Notes: generated from the sequence alone by a model not told the origin. DNA of 32,652 nt from Parafrankia sp. EUN1f (GCF_000177675.1 NZ_ADGX01000094.1:1-32652); one strand, 5' to 3'; counted from the first letter of the stretch, positions 6,771-14,569 are shown. Made by a program: numbers and translations.

Positions 6771-7184
6771 CTAGGGCAGGAGGGCGAGCGTTCGATTGGC
6801 TTTGACGACAGTGAAGTGCCGACGGTCGACGGTGGCGACCTCATCGACGCCGAGTCGTTCCGCGCAGGCGATCACTGATGCGTCCACGGTGCCCAAGGGC
6901 AGGTTGCGGTACTGGTTGACCAGGTCCGCGTTCCGCAGCCAGTCGGTCGGGTGGACGGTCTCGATATCGAACGCACCGGAGGCCAAGTCCGCGAGGAAAC
7001 GCAGCTCGGCCTGCGTGCCGAGCCGGGTATCCAGTAGGTAGACCACCTCGGTGATCACAAGGGTGGGGACGATCAGCGGTCCAGGATGGGTTTCCAGCAG
7101 GTCCGCGCAGGCCTCGTGATGTTGGTCGTCGGCGTCGACGTACGCGTAGAGCGGACCGGCGTCGACTACGAGGGCTATGACGCC
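6771..7184 (-). CDS. vapC: PIN-domain toxin, VapC-like
   Basis: The frame reads VIALVVDAGPLYAYVDADDQ and then VPTLVITEVVYLLDTRLGTQ. The C-terminal part contains LPLGTVDASVIACAERLGVD and ATVDRRHFTVVKA. The acidic residues of a PIN nuclease (D in VVDAG, E in ITEV, D in TVDAS, D in VDRRHF) are all present, so the domain looks complete. No ATG, GTG or TTG precedes the domain in frame near its start. The codons at the expected position are GTC ATA GCC, overlapping the antitoxin TAG, so the start shown is approximate. It may be a silenced toxin or use AUA through coupling. Confidence 0.75.
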   Translation of the reverse strand, partial: GVIALVVDAGPLYAYVDADDQHHEACADLLETHPGPLIVPTLVITEVVYLLDTRLGTQAELRFLADLASGAFDIETVHPTDWLRNADLVNQYRNLPLGTVDASVIACAERLGVDEVATVDRRHFTVVKANRTLALLP

Positions 7185-7435
7185 ACCTCGTTGGCGAGGA
7201 TCTCCTCCATGCGTTCGGAGATGTCCTGCCGGCCGCTGCGGCCTGCGCCCCGGGCGCCGAGTACGCGCCGTCCGTTGGTCGTCTCGCCCCGTTCGAGGAG
7301 TTCGGCGAGACCCGCCGGCACGATCGCGGCCAACCGCTGGCCCTTGTCCGTCAGGTAGACGACCTGACCAGATGCGGCAGCCTCTCGGACGACCTCGGCG
7401 AGTTGATCGTCGGGGGGGAGCGGCATCTCCGCCAT
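7175..7435 (-). CDS. vapB: VapB/Phd-type antitoxin
   Basis: The 86-aa product starts MAEMPLPPDDQLAEVVREAA and continues ASGQVVYLTDKGQRLAAIVP, a Phd/YefM-like DNA-binding fold. The C-terminal tail is RQDISERMEEILANEVAS. It should cap the PIN toxin encoded directly after it, and the stop overlaps the toxin start region. Alternative starts are 7426 and 7474; no strong ribosome site separates them. Confidence 0.75.
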   Translation of the reverse strand: MAEMPLPPDDQLAEVVREAAASGQVVYLTDKGQRLAAIVPAGLAELLERGETTNGRRVLGARGAGRSGRQDISERMEEILANEVAS

Positions 7436-7511
7436 GGCACATCGTAACTTTGGTTCACCCGCCTCACCCTCCATCGATCTTCTTGCCCGTCGCGACTCCG
7501 GCCGCTATCCC

Positions 7512-7690
7512 ACTCTATGGCGATCAACGTGGCTGAAATCGCGCGCCCACAGAGAGGCCACGGCGCCCGTGGGTGCGAGGCTGGTGGAGTGACTCTGTCG
7601 AAGCGTGCGTCCTGGTTCCTGATCGCGGTGGGTGTATGGACGTGGGCGATCTGGCCGAATTTGTAGAACATTCACTTATGACCTAGGTAC
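7512..7690 (+). repeat. att repeat 5 with extended upstream homology
   Basis: GTG 7589, 25-aa frame, TAG at 7664-7666, arm ending at 7690. The upstream block is nearly identical to that of repeat 2 for about 75 bp. Confidence 0.85.
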
Positions 7691-7722
7691 TGCGCCGCTA
7701 CGCCGAAGGTGGTCGGCGGAGA

Positions 7723-8094
7723 TCAGGGGATCAGCGGCAGTTTCCGGACCCGGACAAGACGGTCGGTGAGGACGATCATGCTGCCGTCCTTCAGCGCTTC
7801 TGCCAGCTGGTCGAGGTTCGCGAGGAGAAGCCGAAGCTGTTCGACGGGGCGGCGACCACCTTCCCGGCGGAAGAGGATCACAGAAGGGCTGTCGAGTTCG
7901 CTCCGGGCGAGGATGCCGCCGAAGTCGGTGTCGGCTGAGATCAGAACCCTTCGCTCGTCTCGCGCGAAGCCGAGGACGGTGGTGTCGTCGGCCGCGCCGA
8001 GTTCGACGTCTCGAACGTGGAGAACGTCGTGCCCGGCCTCGCGCAGACCGGTCGCGAGAGTGTTCGACAGGTTGTTGTCGAGCAGGAAGCGCAC
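7723..8094 (-). CDS. DUF5615 PIN-like toxin
   Basis: The 123-aa protein starts MRFLLDNNLSNTLATGLREA, then GHDVLHVRDVELGAADDTTV and DERRVLISADTDFGGILARS. These are the DUF5615 signatures (LLDxN near the N-terminus and a DTDFG motif), a circularly related PIN-like nuclease fold found as toxins with DUF433 antitoxins. It lies five bases after the antitoxin stop in one operon. The C-terminus (VRVRKLPLIP) is intact, unlike the stub at 3386. Confidence 0.85.
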   Translation of the reverse strand: MRFLLDNNLSNTLATGLREAGHDVLHVRDVELGAADDTTVLGFARDERRVLISADTDFGGILARSELDSPSVILFRREGGRRPVEQLRLLLANLDQLAEALKDGSMIVLTDRLVRVRKLPLIP

Positions 8095-8099
8095 GTTGG

Positions 8100-8330
8100 T
8101 CAGGCTGGGATGATCAGCGGAAGCTGCTGCTCGCGGACGGCTTCGGCTGCGAAGCGGAGCGCCTCGCGGATGTCGTCCCCATCGAGGTCGGGCAGCTCAG
8201 TAGTGACCTCGGTGGCGGACATGCCGTCCGCGATCATCCCGACGACCGTTGCTACCGGGATGCGCAACCCACGGATGCAGGGAACCCCGCCCATCTGCGC
8301 CGGGTTCACCGTGATGCGGGTGAAGTGCAC
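8100..8330 (-). CDS. DUF433 antitoxin
   Basis: The GTG at 8330 is preceded by AGGAGG (8342-8337) at good distance, giving 76 aa: VHFTRITVNPAQMGGVPCIR, GLRIPVATVVGMIADGMSAT, EVTTELPDLDGDDIREALRF. A MAEEG-like winged-helix region (GMIADGMSATEV) is typical of DUF433. A longer frame to 8357 lacks a ribosome site. It is the first gene of the pair with DUF5615. Confidence 0.85.
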   Translation of the reverse strand: MHFTRITVNPAQMGGVPCIRGLRIPVATVVGMIADGMSATEVTTELPDLDGDDIREALRFAAEAVREQQLPLIIPA

Positions 8331-8514
8331 TGGCCACCTCCTCTCGTACTTCAGCATACGGTGATCATGGTGGTCCTGAGGTGGTCGCCGTGAGACAGGC
8401 CGCGAGGTCGCGGCAGCGTGGTGCTCGTGGGTTGTGCGGCAGCCATGGCGCTGGCGTCGCGTGCGTGTCCAGCTTCACGGCCCGCGGCAGTTCTCGATCG
8501 TCCCGTCCGTGCGT

Positions 8515-8636
8515 ACGGATGCGAGGCTGGAGAGGTGACTCTGTCGAAGCGTGCGTCCTGGTTCCTGATCGCGGTGGGTGTGTGGACCTGGGCGATCTGG
8601 CCGAATTTGTAGAACATTCACTTATGACCTAGGTAC
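8515..8636 (+). repeat. att repeat 6
   Basis: GTG 8535, 25-aa frame, TAG 8610-8612, arm ending at 8636. Upstream similarity is limited to about 20 bp (GCGAGGCTGG). Between the DUF433 start and this repeat (8331-8514), and between this repeat and the Fic gene (8637-8819), no gene is seen. Confidence 0.85.
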
Positions 8637-8819
8637 TCCAGCCTGCTGTGTCACGGTCAGTAGCGGATGGGTGTCGTCGTGGTCGCTTTCTGTGTTTGGG
8701 TGGAGGTGGGCCCAGGACCTGTCGTCCGATGGGTCGGCGGGATGGCGTTGGGACGGGCTCTGCAAGCGGACTTTGAGTCGCGCGGGAAGATCTCAAGTTT
8801 TTGCCCGTAGACTTGGATT

Positions 8820-10016
8820 GTGGATCGGGATCGGTTCGAGCGCAGCCCCACTGGACATCTCGTCAAGATTGCTGGAACGGACGGGCGGACGGGCGTCGCG
8901 TACGAACACGTGGCCTTCCAGCCGGACCCGCTGGGGGGCGCCGAGCCGGCACTGGCGGGAGGGACGTGGCGAAACGTAGCCCGCGCGGGGCGAGCTCTCG
9001 GTCGTCTCGACCAGGCCGGCCGACAGATCCCTGAACCTGCCTTGCTTCTGCAGCCCACGCTTCGGACGGAGGCGCAGAGCACGTCTGCGTTGGAGGGGAC
9101 CTTCGCTCCGCTGGAGGACGTGCTCGCGGCTGAGGTCACAGAGCCGACCTCGCAGAGCGAGGAGGTCCGTGAGGTCCTTAACTACGTCCGGGCGGCCGAG
9201 GCGGCATTCGCGTGGATAGGCGACGGCCGCCCACTCACGGTCGCCGCGCTCTGCCAGATGCATCGAGATCTCGTGCGTGGAACTCCTGCGGATACCCGTG
9301 ATGCGGGGAGGATCCGCTCGATTCAGGTTGCGATCGGAAGCCGCGGTGGTGCGATCGACACCGCTCGCTTCGTCCCGCCGCCGCCCGGACTGGAATTGGA
9401 CGCCGCCGTCCGTGATCTGCTGGACTGGGTCAATTTTGATTCGAAGGTCATTGATCCGGTCGTGGCTGCCGCGATGGCGCACTACCAGTTCGAAACCCTT
9501 CATCCATTCAATGACGGAAATGGAAGAATCGGGCGGCTTCTCGTGGTCCTCGATCTTTGTTGGAAGGAGGTTATCTCGGAGCCGCTGCTGGCTGTGTCGC
9601 CTTGGTTGGAGGTGCGTCGGGAAGAGTATCAGGACCGTTTGAGGGAAGTTAGCGCAGTGGGGGACTGGGACGGCTGGATTTCTTTCTTTTCCGAAGGTCT
9701 GGCCGAGTCCTGTGAGCAAACTATTCGGACGGTCGACGACCTTCTCGGTCTCCAGGCCGAATATGTGCGACGCCTCAAGGTGGCGGGCCTGACCGGTGGA
9801 CTGGTTCGCGATGTCATCGACCGGCTGATCGGGAGTCCATTTGTCACGGTGCGTTCGGTCAGTGAAGATACCGGCAGGACTCTGCAGGCGGCCAGCAATG
9901 CCGTCGCCAGGCTTGTAGATCTAGAAATTCTGCGGGAACGTACCGGGCGAAGCTACGGTCGTGTCTTTGAGGCAGTGGAGGTCACTTCTGTGCTACGGGG
10001 CCGGTCGGGCCGCTGA
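8820..10016 (+). CDS. Fic-domain protein (AMPylase-type) with inhibitory helix and C-terminal winged helix
   Basis: The 398-aa protein has the canonical Fic loop HPFNDGNGRIGR (about residues 228-239), with catalytic His and the Asn-Gly-Asn anion hole. It is preceded by the flap region. A Fic inhibitory-helix motif, SALEGT (S-x-x-x-E-G), lies near residue 89, so the protein carries its own antitoxin-like glutamate (class II Fic). The C-terminal part (TVRSVSEDTGRTLQAASNAV) looks like the winged HTH of Fic/DOC regulators. The GTG start lies about eight bases after TAGACT with no clear ribosome site, so the mRNA may be leaderless. It is the sole cargo between att repeats 6 and 7. Confidence 0.88.
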   Translation: MDRDRFERSPTGHLVKIAGTDGRTGVAYEHVAFQPDPLGGAEPALAGGTWRNVARAGRALGRLDQAGRQIPEPALLLQPTLRTEAQSTSALEGTFAPLEDVLAAEVTEPTSQSEEVREVLNYVRAAEAAFAWIGDGRPLTVAALCQMHRDLVRGTPADTRDAGRIRSIQVAIGSRGGAIDTARFVPPPPGLELDAAVRDLLDWVNFDSKVIDPVVAAAMAHYQFETLHPFNDGNGRIGRLLVVLDLCWKEVISEPLLAVSPWLEVRREEYQDRLREVSAVGDWDGWISFFSEGLAESCEQTIRTVDDLLGLQAEYVRRLKVAGLTGGLVRDVIDRLIGSPFVTVRSVSEDTGRTLQAASNAVARLVDLEILRERTGRSYGRVFEAVEVTSVLRGRSGR

Positions 10017-10099
10017 GGCTCCGTCGGTCGGGCGGTGGCTCCGCAGACGTGTTCGGTCTCACCGAACAGCATGATTTATGATCATGCTGGTCGTCGGGG

Positions 10100-10220
10100 T
10101 GGCTGCGAAGCTGGACCGGTGACCCTGTCGAAGCGCGCGTCCTGGTTCCTGATCGCGGTGGGCGTCTGGACGTGGGCCATCTGGCCGAATTTGTAGAACA
10201 TTCACATATGACCTAGGTAC
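10100..10220 (+). repeat. att repeat 7 (left end of the current element)
   Basis: GTG 10119, 25-aa frame, TAG 10194-10196, arm with CACATATGACCTAGG ending at 10220. It is the closest repeat to the intact gene, only 84 bp away, and the natural partner of the right-end arm at 20679. Confidence 0.85.
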
Positions 10221-10304
10221 TGGTTCTGCCGGGGGTGTCTTGCGTCACTCTGTGTGATGGGTCTCGGTGGGCTCGTCCGCTCGGGCGGGTGCGAAGCTGG
10301 TGGG

Positions 10305-10583
10305 GTGACCCTTTCGAAGCGTGCGTCCTGGTTCTTGATCGCAGTCGGCGTCTGGACGTGGGCCATCTGGCCAAATTTCCTTCGCAATATTTGGAAGGAT
10401 GATCGTTCCTGGGACCACGGTCCGACCGGCTTCTTCACGGTCCACCTGGTCCTGACGGTCGTCTCGCTGGTGGTCGGCTCCGTCGTCGGCTGGCTCGGCA
10501 TCCGCGGGGCTCGCGTGAACCGTCCCGGTGCCCCCGGCGATGATGCTGTCTCGTCTGACCGGTTGATCAGCTCTGGTCGCTGA
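10305..10583 (+). CDS. SCO4848-type small membrane protein, intact copy
   Basis: The 92-aa protein starts VTLSKRASWFLIAVGVWTWA, then IWPNFLRNIWKDDRSWDHGP and GFFTVHLVLTVVSLVVGSVV. Two membrane helices (about 8-25 and 45-65) are separated by a WKDDRSW loop. This arrangement matches the SCO4848 family of actinobacterial membrane proteins; function is unknown. It is the only complete copy in the window. Around the crossover point its codons differ from the reconstructed attB at 7 of about 20 positions, all but one amino acid silent (Lys to Arg). Downstream sequence to about 10870 still resembles the flank after 20907, so the copy came with native flank. Confidence 0.85.
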   Translation: MTLSKRASWFLIAVGVWTWAIWPNFLRNIWKDDRSWDHGPTGFFTVHLVLTVVSLVVGSVVGWLGIRGARVNRPGAPGDDAVSSDRLISSGR

Positions 10584-10885
10584 TGCCTCGGGTATACGGC
10601 GGTCTTGAAAACTACCCGGGGCGCCGATCTGCCCGGCGCCGTGTGGTCCTCCTGGCCTCGGTGAACCCGGCCTGACCTGGGCGGATGCTTCGCCGTGATC
10701 GTCGAGGTGTGGTCCCGGTGAGTCTCACGGGATCCCACTGTTGACCATGGTTCACGGGCGCATGGCGGGCAGAACCGGGCCGGATCCGGAGGCGTCAGCG
10801 GCCGTCTCCGCCCACGGGTCGGTGGTCGTCGTGCCTCCCATTTCTTTGTCCTGTTCCCCGGACAGTGCCTTCGCCTGTGCGGGAC

Positions 10886-10954
10886 GCCGGCCGGGTCAAG
10901 GATGGCGCAGCCAGTCCGTAGGACCGCCCGAAGGGCGCCCTTGACCCGGCCGGC
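10886..10954. repeat. 16-bp perfect inverted repeat, candidate origin or transfer site
   Basis: GCCGGCCGGGTCAAGG at 10886-10901 and its exact complement at 10939-10954 enclose 37 bases. A further partial pairing (ATGGCGC/GCGCCC) extends it inward. It lies just inside the left end of the AICE, after the native-like flank. Such a structure could be a double-strand origin, a clt locus or a strong terminator; the sequence alone does not decide. Confidence 0.5.
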
Positions 10955-12022
10955 GGCCCGTCAGATCATCTGGCGCCCAGCCGGGGAATGGGCACTCAAC
11001 GTGATTTGTTAGCGTAGATCGGCTACGCTGGGTATCCGAGTATCCGAGGTGCTGCCGGTCTCGCACCGGCGGAGCACCTGACCCATATCAGATGTTCGAT
11101 CGTCCGCAGACGTCCGTGGGTGTCCCCCGGTGCAGGCCACGGGCTCGATCACGTCCGTCGGCGCCCACGGACGTCCGTCCCCGTTGCAGTACAACTGCGG
11201 TACGGAACGCTCCCGAGCAGTGGTCACGGACCGCATTCGCGGAAGCCGTTTCGCAGGGTGGCCACAGAAAGTCTCGCCCCTGCCAAGGTGGACGGGTCGG
11301 GCTGTCCGCTGCAACTGCCTCAGTCTCCCGGCCGTCCGCTGGCGTGCCCCCTGCTTGCTCTTCTGCCCACCGGCGTGCGCGACGGCGGGATAGTGATAGA
11401 TCATCGCGCCATGGCTGGATCAATCAGGCTGAAACCGCCGGTGTTCATCTCCGCATGTACGTGCTTCGCCTCCGCGGCGACGGTCCGCACCTCGGATCCA
11501 CGAACCCTCATACCCTCCCTTGCACAAAGTCGGCCTGACTCGTCCGCTGGCATCCGCGTCCGTCCGCCGGCTTGGCTACACAGTTGGCTACCTAGCTTCC
11601 CGGTGATCTGGCGCAGGTAGCCGACCTGCGGATTATGAGAGAACGGCGCTCCATCCACAGACGTCCTCGGATGTCCCCCAGGTCGCCCCACCCTGGCCTT
11701 GAGCGTCGGGCCGTGTCCGCCGGAGTGATGTCCACCCGCTTAAGTACAGCGATAGGACATTGCCGCTGGGCTCCACGAGGGCTGGAAAGTAGGCGTATCG
11801 GCCACAACCTGACCCGACTCAAACAGGTAGGCTCCCTCCACAACAGGTCGGCGAGCGAGGACAACGCCCGACAAGGAATATCCCTGCGATATCGGCCATT
11901 GAGATGGCAAATAGCAAGAACTTAGCGCCAAGGGTCCACAACTACAGGCCGCCCGACTGTTGCGGATTCAAAGTAGCGACCCGTTGCAGTGCAGAGTTGA
12001 CGAGACGTGACCACTGTGTGAG

Positions 12023-12050
12023 TATCGCTCGCGTTGGATCTCGAGCGATA
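12023..12050 (+). promoter_or_regulatory. Leader hairpin/operator before the precursor peptide
   Basis: TATCGCTCG (12023-12031) and CGAGCGATA (12042-12050) form a perfect 9-bp inverted repeat five bases upstream of the GAAAGG ribosome site of the peptide gene. It could be an operator or an mRNA stem controlling access to the ribosome site. Confidence 0.45.
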
Positions 12051-12068
12051 TCCAGAAAGGATTGTGGG

Positions 12069-12236
12069 ATGACAAGTCCGACAGGGAATATCAATCTCAG
12101 AATTGCTGAACTGGTCAAGGATGCACGGCCGGAGGAAATTGTCGAAGTCCTGACGGACAGCAGCGAGAGAAGCCTGCTGAGTGCGGCCGGAGGAAATAAC
12201 AACAACCATAACAACAACAACACCAAGCCCAAGTAA
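12069..12236 (+). CDS. Small precursor peptide with Asn-rich core (RiPP candidate)
   Basis: The 55-aa peptide starts at ATG 12069 with GAAAGG at 12055-12060. The leader MTSPTGNINLRIAELVKDAR plus PEEIVEVLTDSSERSLLSAA is acidic and helical, as in many RiPP leaders. A Gly-Gly then precedes the tail NNNNHNNNNTKPK: eight Asn around one His, then Thr-Lys-Pro-Lys. The gene ends 93 bases before the start of a B12-binding radical SAM protein on the same strand. The Gly-Gly suggests the cleavage site, and the 13-residue tail would be the modified core. I do not recognise a described family with this core. The precursor role is inferred from size, bipartite composition and neighbour. Confidence 0.7.
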   Translation: MTSPTGNINLRIAELVKDARPEEIVEVLTDSSERSLLSAAGGNNNNHNNNNTKPK

Positions 12237-12328
12237 ATACTCTCCGCCCCAAATTGTTCATTCCGGCGGCCATCCATCCTATTCGTTCAAACCGTCGGTC
12301 CGACCAGGAATCACGGGTAGACGTGTGC

Positions 12329-14371
12329 ATGGATGCAGATAGGGAAAGTAGCATTCTAGATATCCTCCTCCTATTCCCGCCGCAGTGGAGTCCCTTCCAG
12401 CCGTCCCTGTCCTTGCCATCGCTATCAGCTTGGCTGAAGCGAGCTGGGTTCAGTGTCAGTTCTGTCGATTTGAACGTCGAATTCTTCGAATGGCTACTTT
12501 CCGATCACTGTGCCGAGCTACTGATCCGTCAGGTCCACGAGAGGGCGGACCTGACGGATCAGGTCCGGGTCTCGTTGCAGAGGCTGTTCGAGAACGTAGC
12601 AGCCATCCGGAGCGATCTACACCGGATGAAGAATAGTCAACCACCGATTTACCCGAGAGACAAAGCTAGCTACTTCGACCGCCACTACATTGGCGTGAGC
12701 TCATTGACGACCTATCTAGCTGCGATCTCCCAGGTCAGCCAGGACTTTTCCGTCTCACCATACGAGTTCCATCTAGAATGTGACAACCTATCTTCGGCCG
12801 CGTTGGAAAGGATGGTTCGGCGCCCGCCCCAGCTGCTAGCCGAGTTCCTCCGCGAGAGCGTGGTTAGGCACGTGCGTACACATCCAGCTCGATCGATCGG
12901 AATTTCCTGTATCGGCCAAGAACAGTTGTACTTTACCCTGCTGGCGGGATCAATAATAAAAGAACATACCGATGTACCTGTGCTCGTCGGCGGAACGATA
13001 CTGGCGCGGATATTCGAGCGCGGATCGTTGAAGAACGACTGGTTCGGGAGTTTTTTCGACATAATCGTTCGCAATGAGGGCGAAAAGCCGGCAGAGGAGA
13101 TCCTGCGGAACCTGCTCTCAGGTTCCCCCGCTGTTGACAATGTCCCGGGGATTGTCTATCTGCATGACGGAGCGATCGAGTCTCGCGAACCGTGTGCGCC
13201 GCTCACGCCACGCGAGATCCCGGTCCCCGACTTTGACGACATGCCGCTGACTCAATACCTTTCGGCGCATACGACCCTCCCTCTGCTCGCCTCCCGTGGC
13301 TGCTATTGGGGAAAATGCGAGTTCTGCCATCACGGTATGGTCTACGGTGAGAAGTATGCCGGCTATGGTGCCGGGGCGGTACTGGACTCTCTGCATGAAC
13401 TTGAAGCAAGATACGGCGTTCGATACTTCGCCTTCAATGACGAAGCTCTCCCGCCTAAGCTGTTGCGCGATTTGGGAGAGATGGCACCTTCCCATGAAGT
13501 CACTGGATGGAATCTTACAGGACTGATAAAGTTTGAGAACTTTTTTCGGTCCGAGGATTTTGTAAATCTGCATAGGATTGGCTTCAGGTCGCTGTATGTC
13601 GGACTTGAGTCCGCCTCAGAACGGGTACTCCGGCTGATGCGGAAAAATACCCACAGGGAGGTCATAGTAAGTAATTTGTCGGCTGCCGCAGCAGCCGGTA
13701 TCTGGATGCACTGCTTTCTTTTCTTCGGGTTCCCCGGAGAGGAAGAGGCGGACGCGCAGGAGACATTTGATTTCATCGTGGGCAACCGTGAGATTGTTAG
13801 ATCATTCGGCGTCGGGACATTCTCGCTGGAGCACAACGCTCCAATCTTTCGCCACCCTGAGCGTTTTGGCTTGACCCTACACAGGTCGCCTCGCGTGGAC
13901 GAGGATCTTGATGTCTACTACGCGTACGACGTGCGGGATGGAATATCGGCGGGGCGTGCCGGAGAGTGGGCAGATATGTTGCACGGTGCAGCCCTCGATA
14001 TCCCTGATTACCAAGCTGCTGGTTGGATTCCACGCGAACTTCTGCTGGGCATCCTCGCTGCGATTAGCCCAACGGAGCTTATCGAACAGGGCGCCCGGAC
14101 ATGGGAGTTGGGCGGACTTCCGCGCGATGCCGCGATGTCGCATCTGGTCATGTTGATTGATCACCCCGATGAAGCGGAACAGAAAATCCTGATAAACCGC
14201 GTCAGCGGGTCCGTCTACTTCGTCCGCGGCGGTTCTCGTGTCCTCCTTGAACATTGCATTGAGGGGGACGTCACTTTCGGCGACCTCAAGACGCTGGCGC
14301 CGTCCATCTTCGATCGAATATCAGCCCGGCCTGTGAAGCGGTCCGCCTCTGCGGAGCTTCGGTCTGGGTGA
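12329..14371 (+). CDS. B12-binding radical SAM protein, likely RiPP maturase
   Basis: The start is ATG 12329 or GTG 12323, about 680 aa; the frame is open from 12254 but family starts near SSILDILLLFPPQWSPFQPS. The N-terminus is a cobalamin-binding-like Rossmann domain (LSLPSLSAWLKRAGFSVSSV; later SIGISCIGQEQLYFTLLAGS and VPVLVGGTI, about residues 190-230). The radical SAM cluster loop is SRGCYWGKCEFCHH, with spacing CX4CX2C. A TIM-barrel follows (GFRSLYVGLESASERVLRLM, FLFFGFPGEEEADAQE). There is no SPASM domain. Relatives act on ribosomal peptides, often as methyltransferases or epimerases; here the substrate should be the Asn-rich peptide. A C-terminal segment (ILINRVSGSVYFVRGGSRVL) may help leader binding. 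Its G+C is clearly lower than that of its neighbours, suggesting acquisition. Confidence 0.85.
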   Translation: MDADRESSILDILLLFPPQWSPFQPSLSLPSLSAWLKRAGFSVSSVDLNVEFFEWLLSDHCAELLIRQVHERADLTDQVRVSLQRLFENVAAIRSDLHRMKNSQPPIYPRDKASYFDRHYIGVSSLTTYLAAISQVSQDFSVSPYEFHLECDNLSSAALERMVRRPPQLLAEFLRESVVRHVRTHPARSIGISCIGQEQLYFTLLAGSIIKEHTDVPVLVGGTILARIFERGSLKNDWFGSFFDIIVRNEGEKPAEEILRNLLSGSPAVDNVPGIVYLHDGAIESREPCAPLTPREIPVPDFDDMPLTQYLSAHTTLPLLASRGCYWGKCEFCHHGMVYGEKYAGYGAGAVLDSLHELEARYGVRYFAFNDEALPPKLLRDLGEMAPSHEVTGWNLTGLIKFENFFRSEDFVNLHRIGFRSLYVGLESASERVLRLMRKNTHREVIVSNLSAAAAAGIWMHCFLFFGFPGEEEADAQETFDFIVGNREIVRSFGVGTFSLEHNAPIFRHPERFGLTLHRSPRVDEDLDVYYAYDVRDGISAGRAGEWADMLHGAALDIPDYQAAGWIPRELLLGILAAISPTELIEQGARTWELGGLPRDAAMSHLVMLIDHPDEAEQKILINRVSGSVYFVRGGSRVLLEHCIEGDVTFGDLKTLAPSIFDRISARPVKRSASAELRSG

Positions 14372-14438
14372 CCGTTATCACCCGTTTTACCCCCGATTCC
14401 CGCTTGATCTCATCGACCACCAACAGGCAGCCGTGGGC

Positions 14439-14505
14439 CGCGACGCACCGGCGAGCACGGCGCTCCAGCGCCGCGCGCAGCCGCCGCGCGGCGCGGCTGT
14501 CGGTC
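14439..14505. repeat. GC-rich hairpin block, copy 1
   Basis: A CGGCGAGCACGGC...CCGCGCGCAG...CCGCGCGGCG block lies between the convergent radical SAM and creatininase genes. A related block occurs at 16729-16792. It can fold extensively. It is either a REP-like element or a remnant of the same coding sequence in both places. The remainder of 14372-14569 shows nothing else. Confidence 0.4.
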
Positions 14506-14569
14506 GCTGCTCTTGATTCGTAATTCGATCAACTCGGCAGTTCGCTGCCTGCTTATGCTGGGTGGTTGA

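Larger units (their letters stand above)
10584..12068. other. Long non-coding or decayed stretch at the left of the element
   Basis: No convincing gene was found on either strand. It contains several dyads: a 16-bp inverted repeat (10886-10954), small stems at 11011-11029 and 11048-11078, an 11-bp inverted repeat ACGTCCGTGGG/CCCACGGACGT near 11108 and 11165, and a GCAGTacaACTGC dyad near 11189. A degenerate copy of the GACGTCC...GTCCCCC motif recurs near 11659. G+C drops towards 11750. The open frames here lack family motifs. Confidence 0.5.

Noticed and set aside
3871-10220. CRISPR-like array of regularly spaced repeats
   Set aside because: Repeats are about 100 bp and contain a gene fragment; spacers are 0.7-1.6 kb and carry genes. 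No short palindromic repeats or cas genes are seen.
10741-10944. 67-codon plus-strand frame after the intact membrane gene
   Set aside because: No ribosome site; it overlaps the large inverted repeat and the native-like flank and has no motif.
11092-11691. Several overlapping frames of 90-170 codons in the left part of the AICE
   Set aside because: All are Arg/Ser/Pro-rich, overlap on both strands and lack motifs or ribosome sites; treated as non-coding.
12385-12644. Small frames within the start of the radical SAM gene
   Set aside because: They overlap a conserved protein region and have no independent ribosome site or motif.
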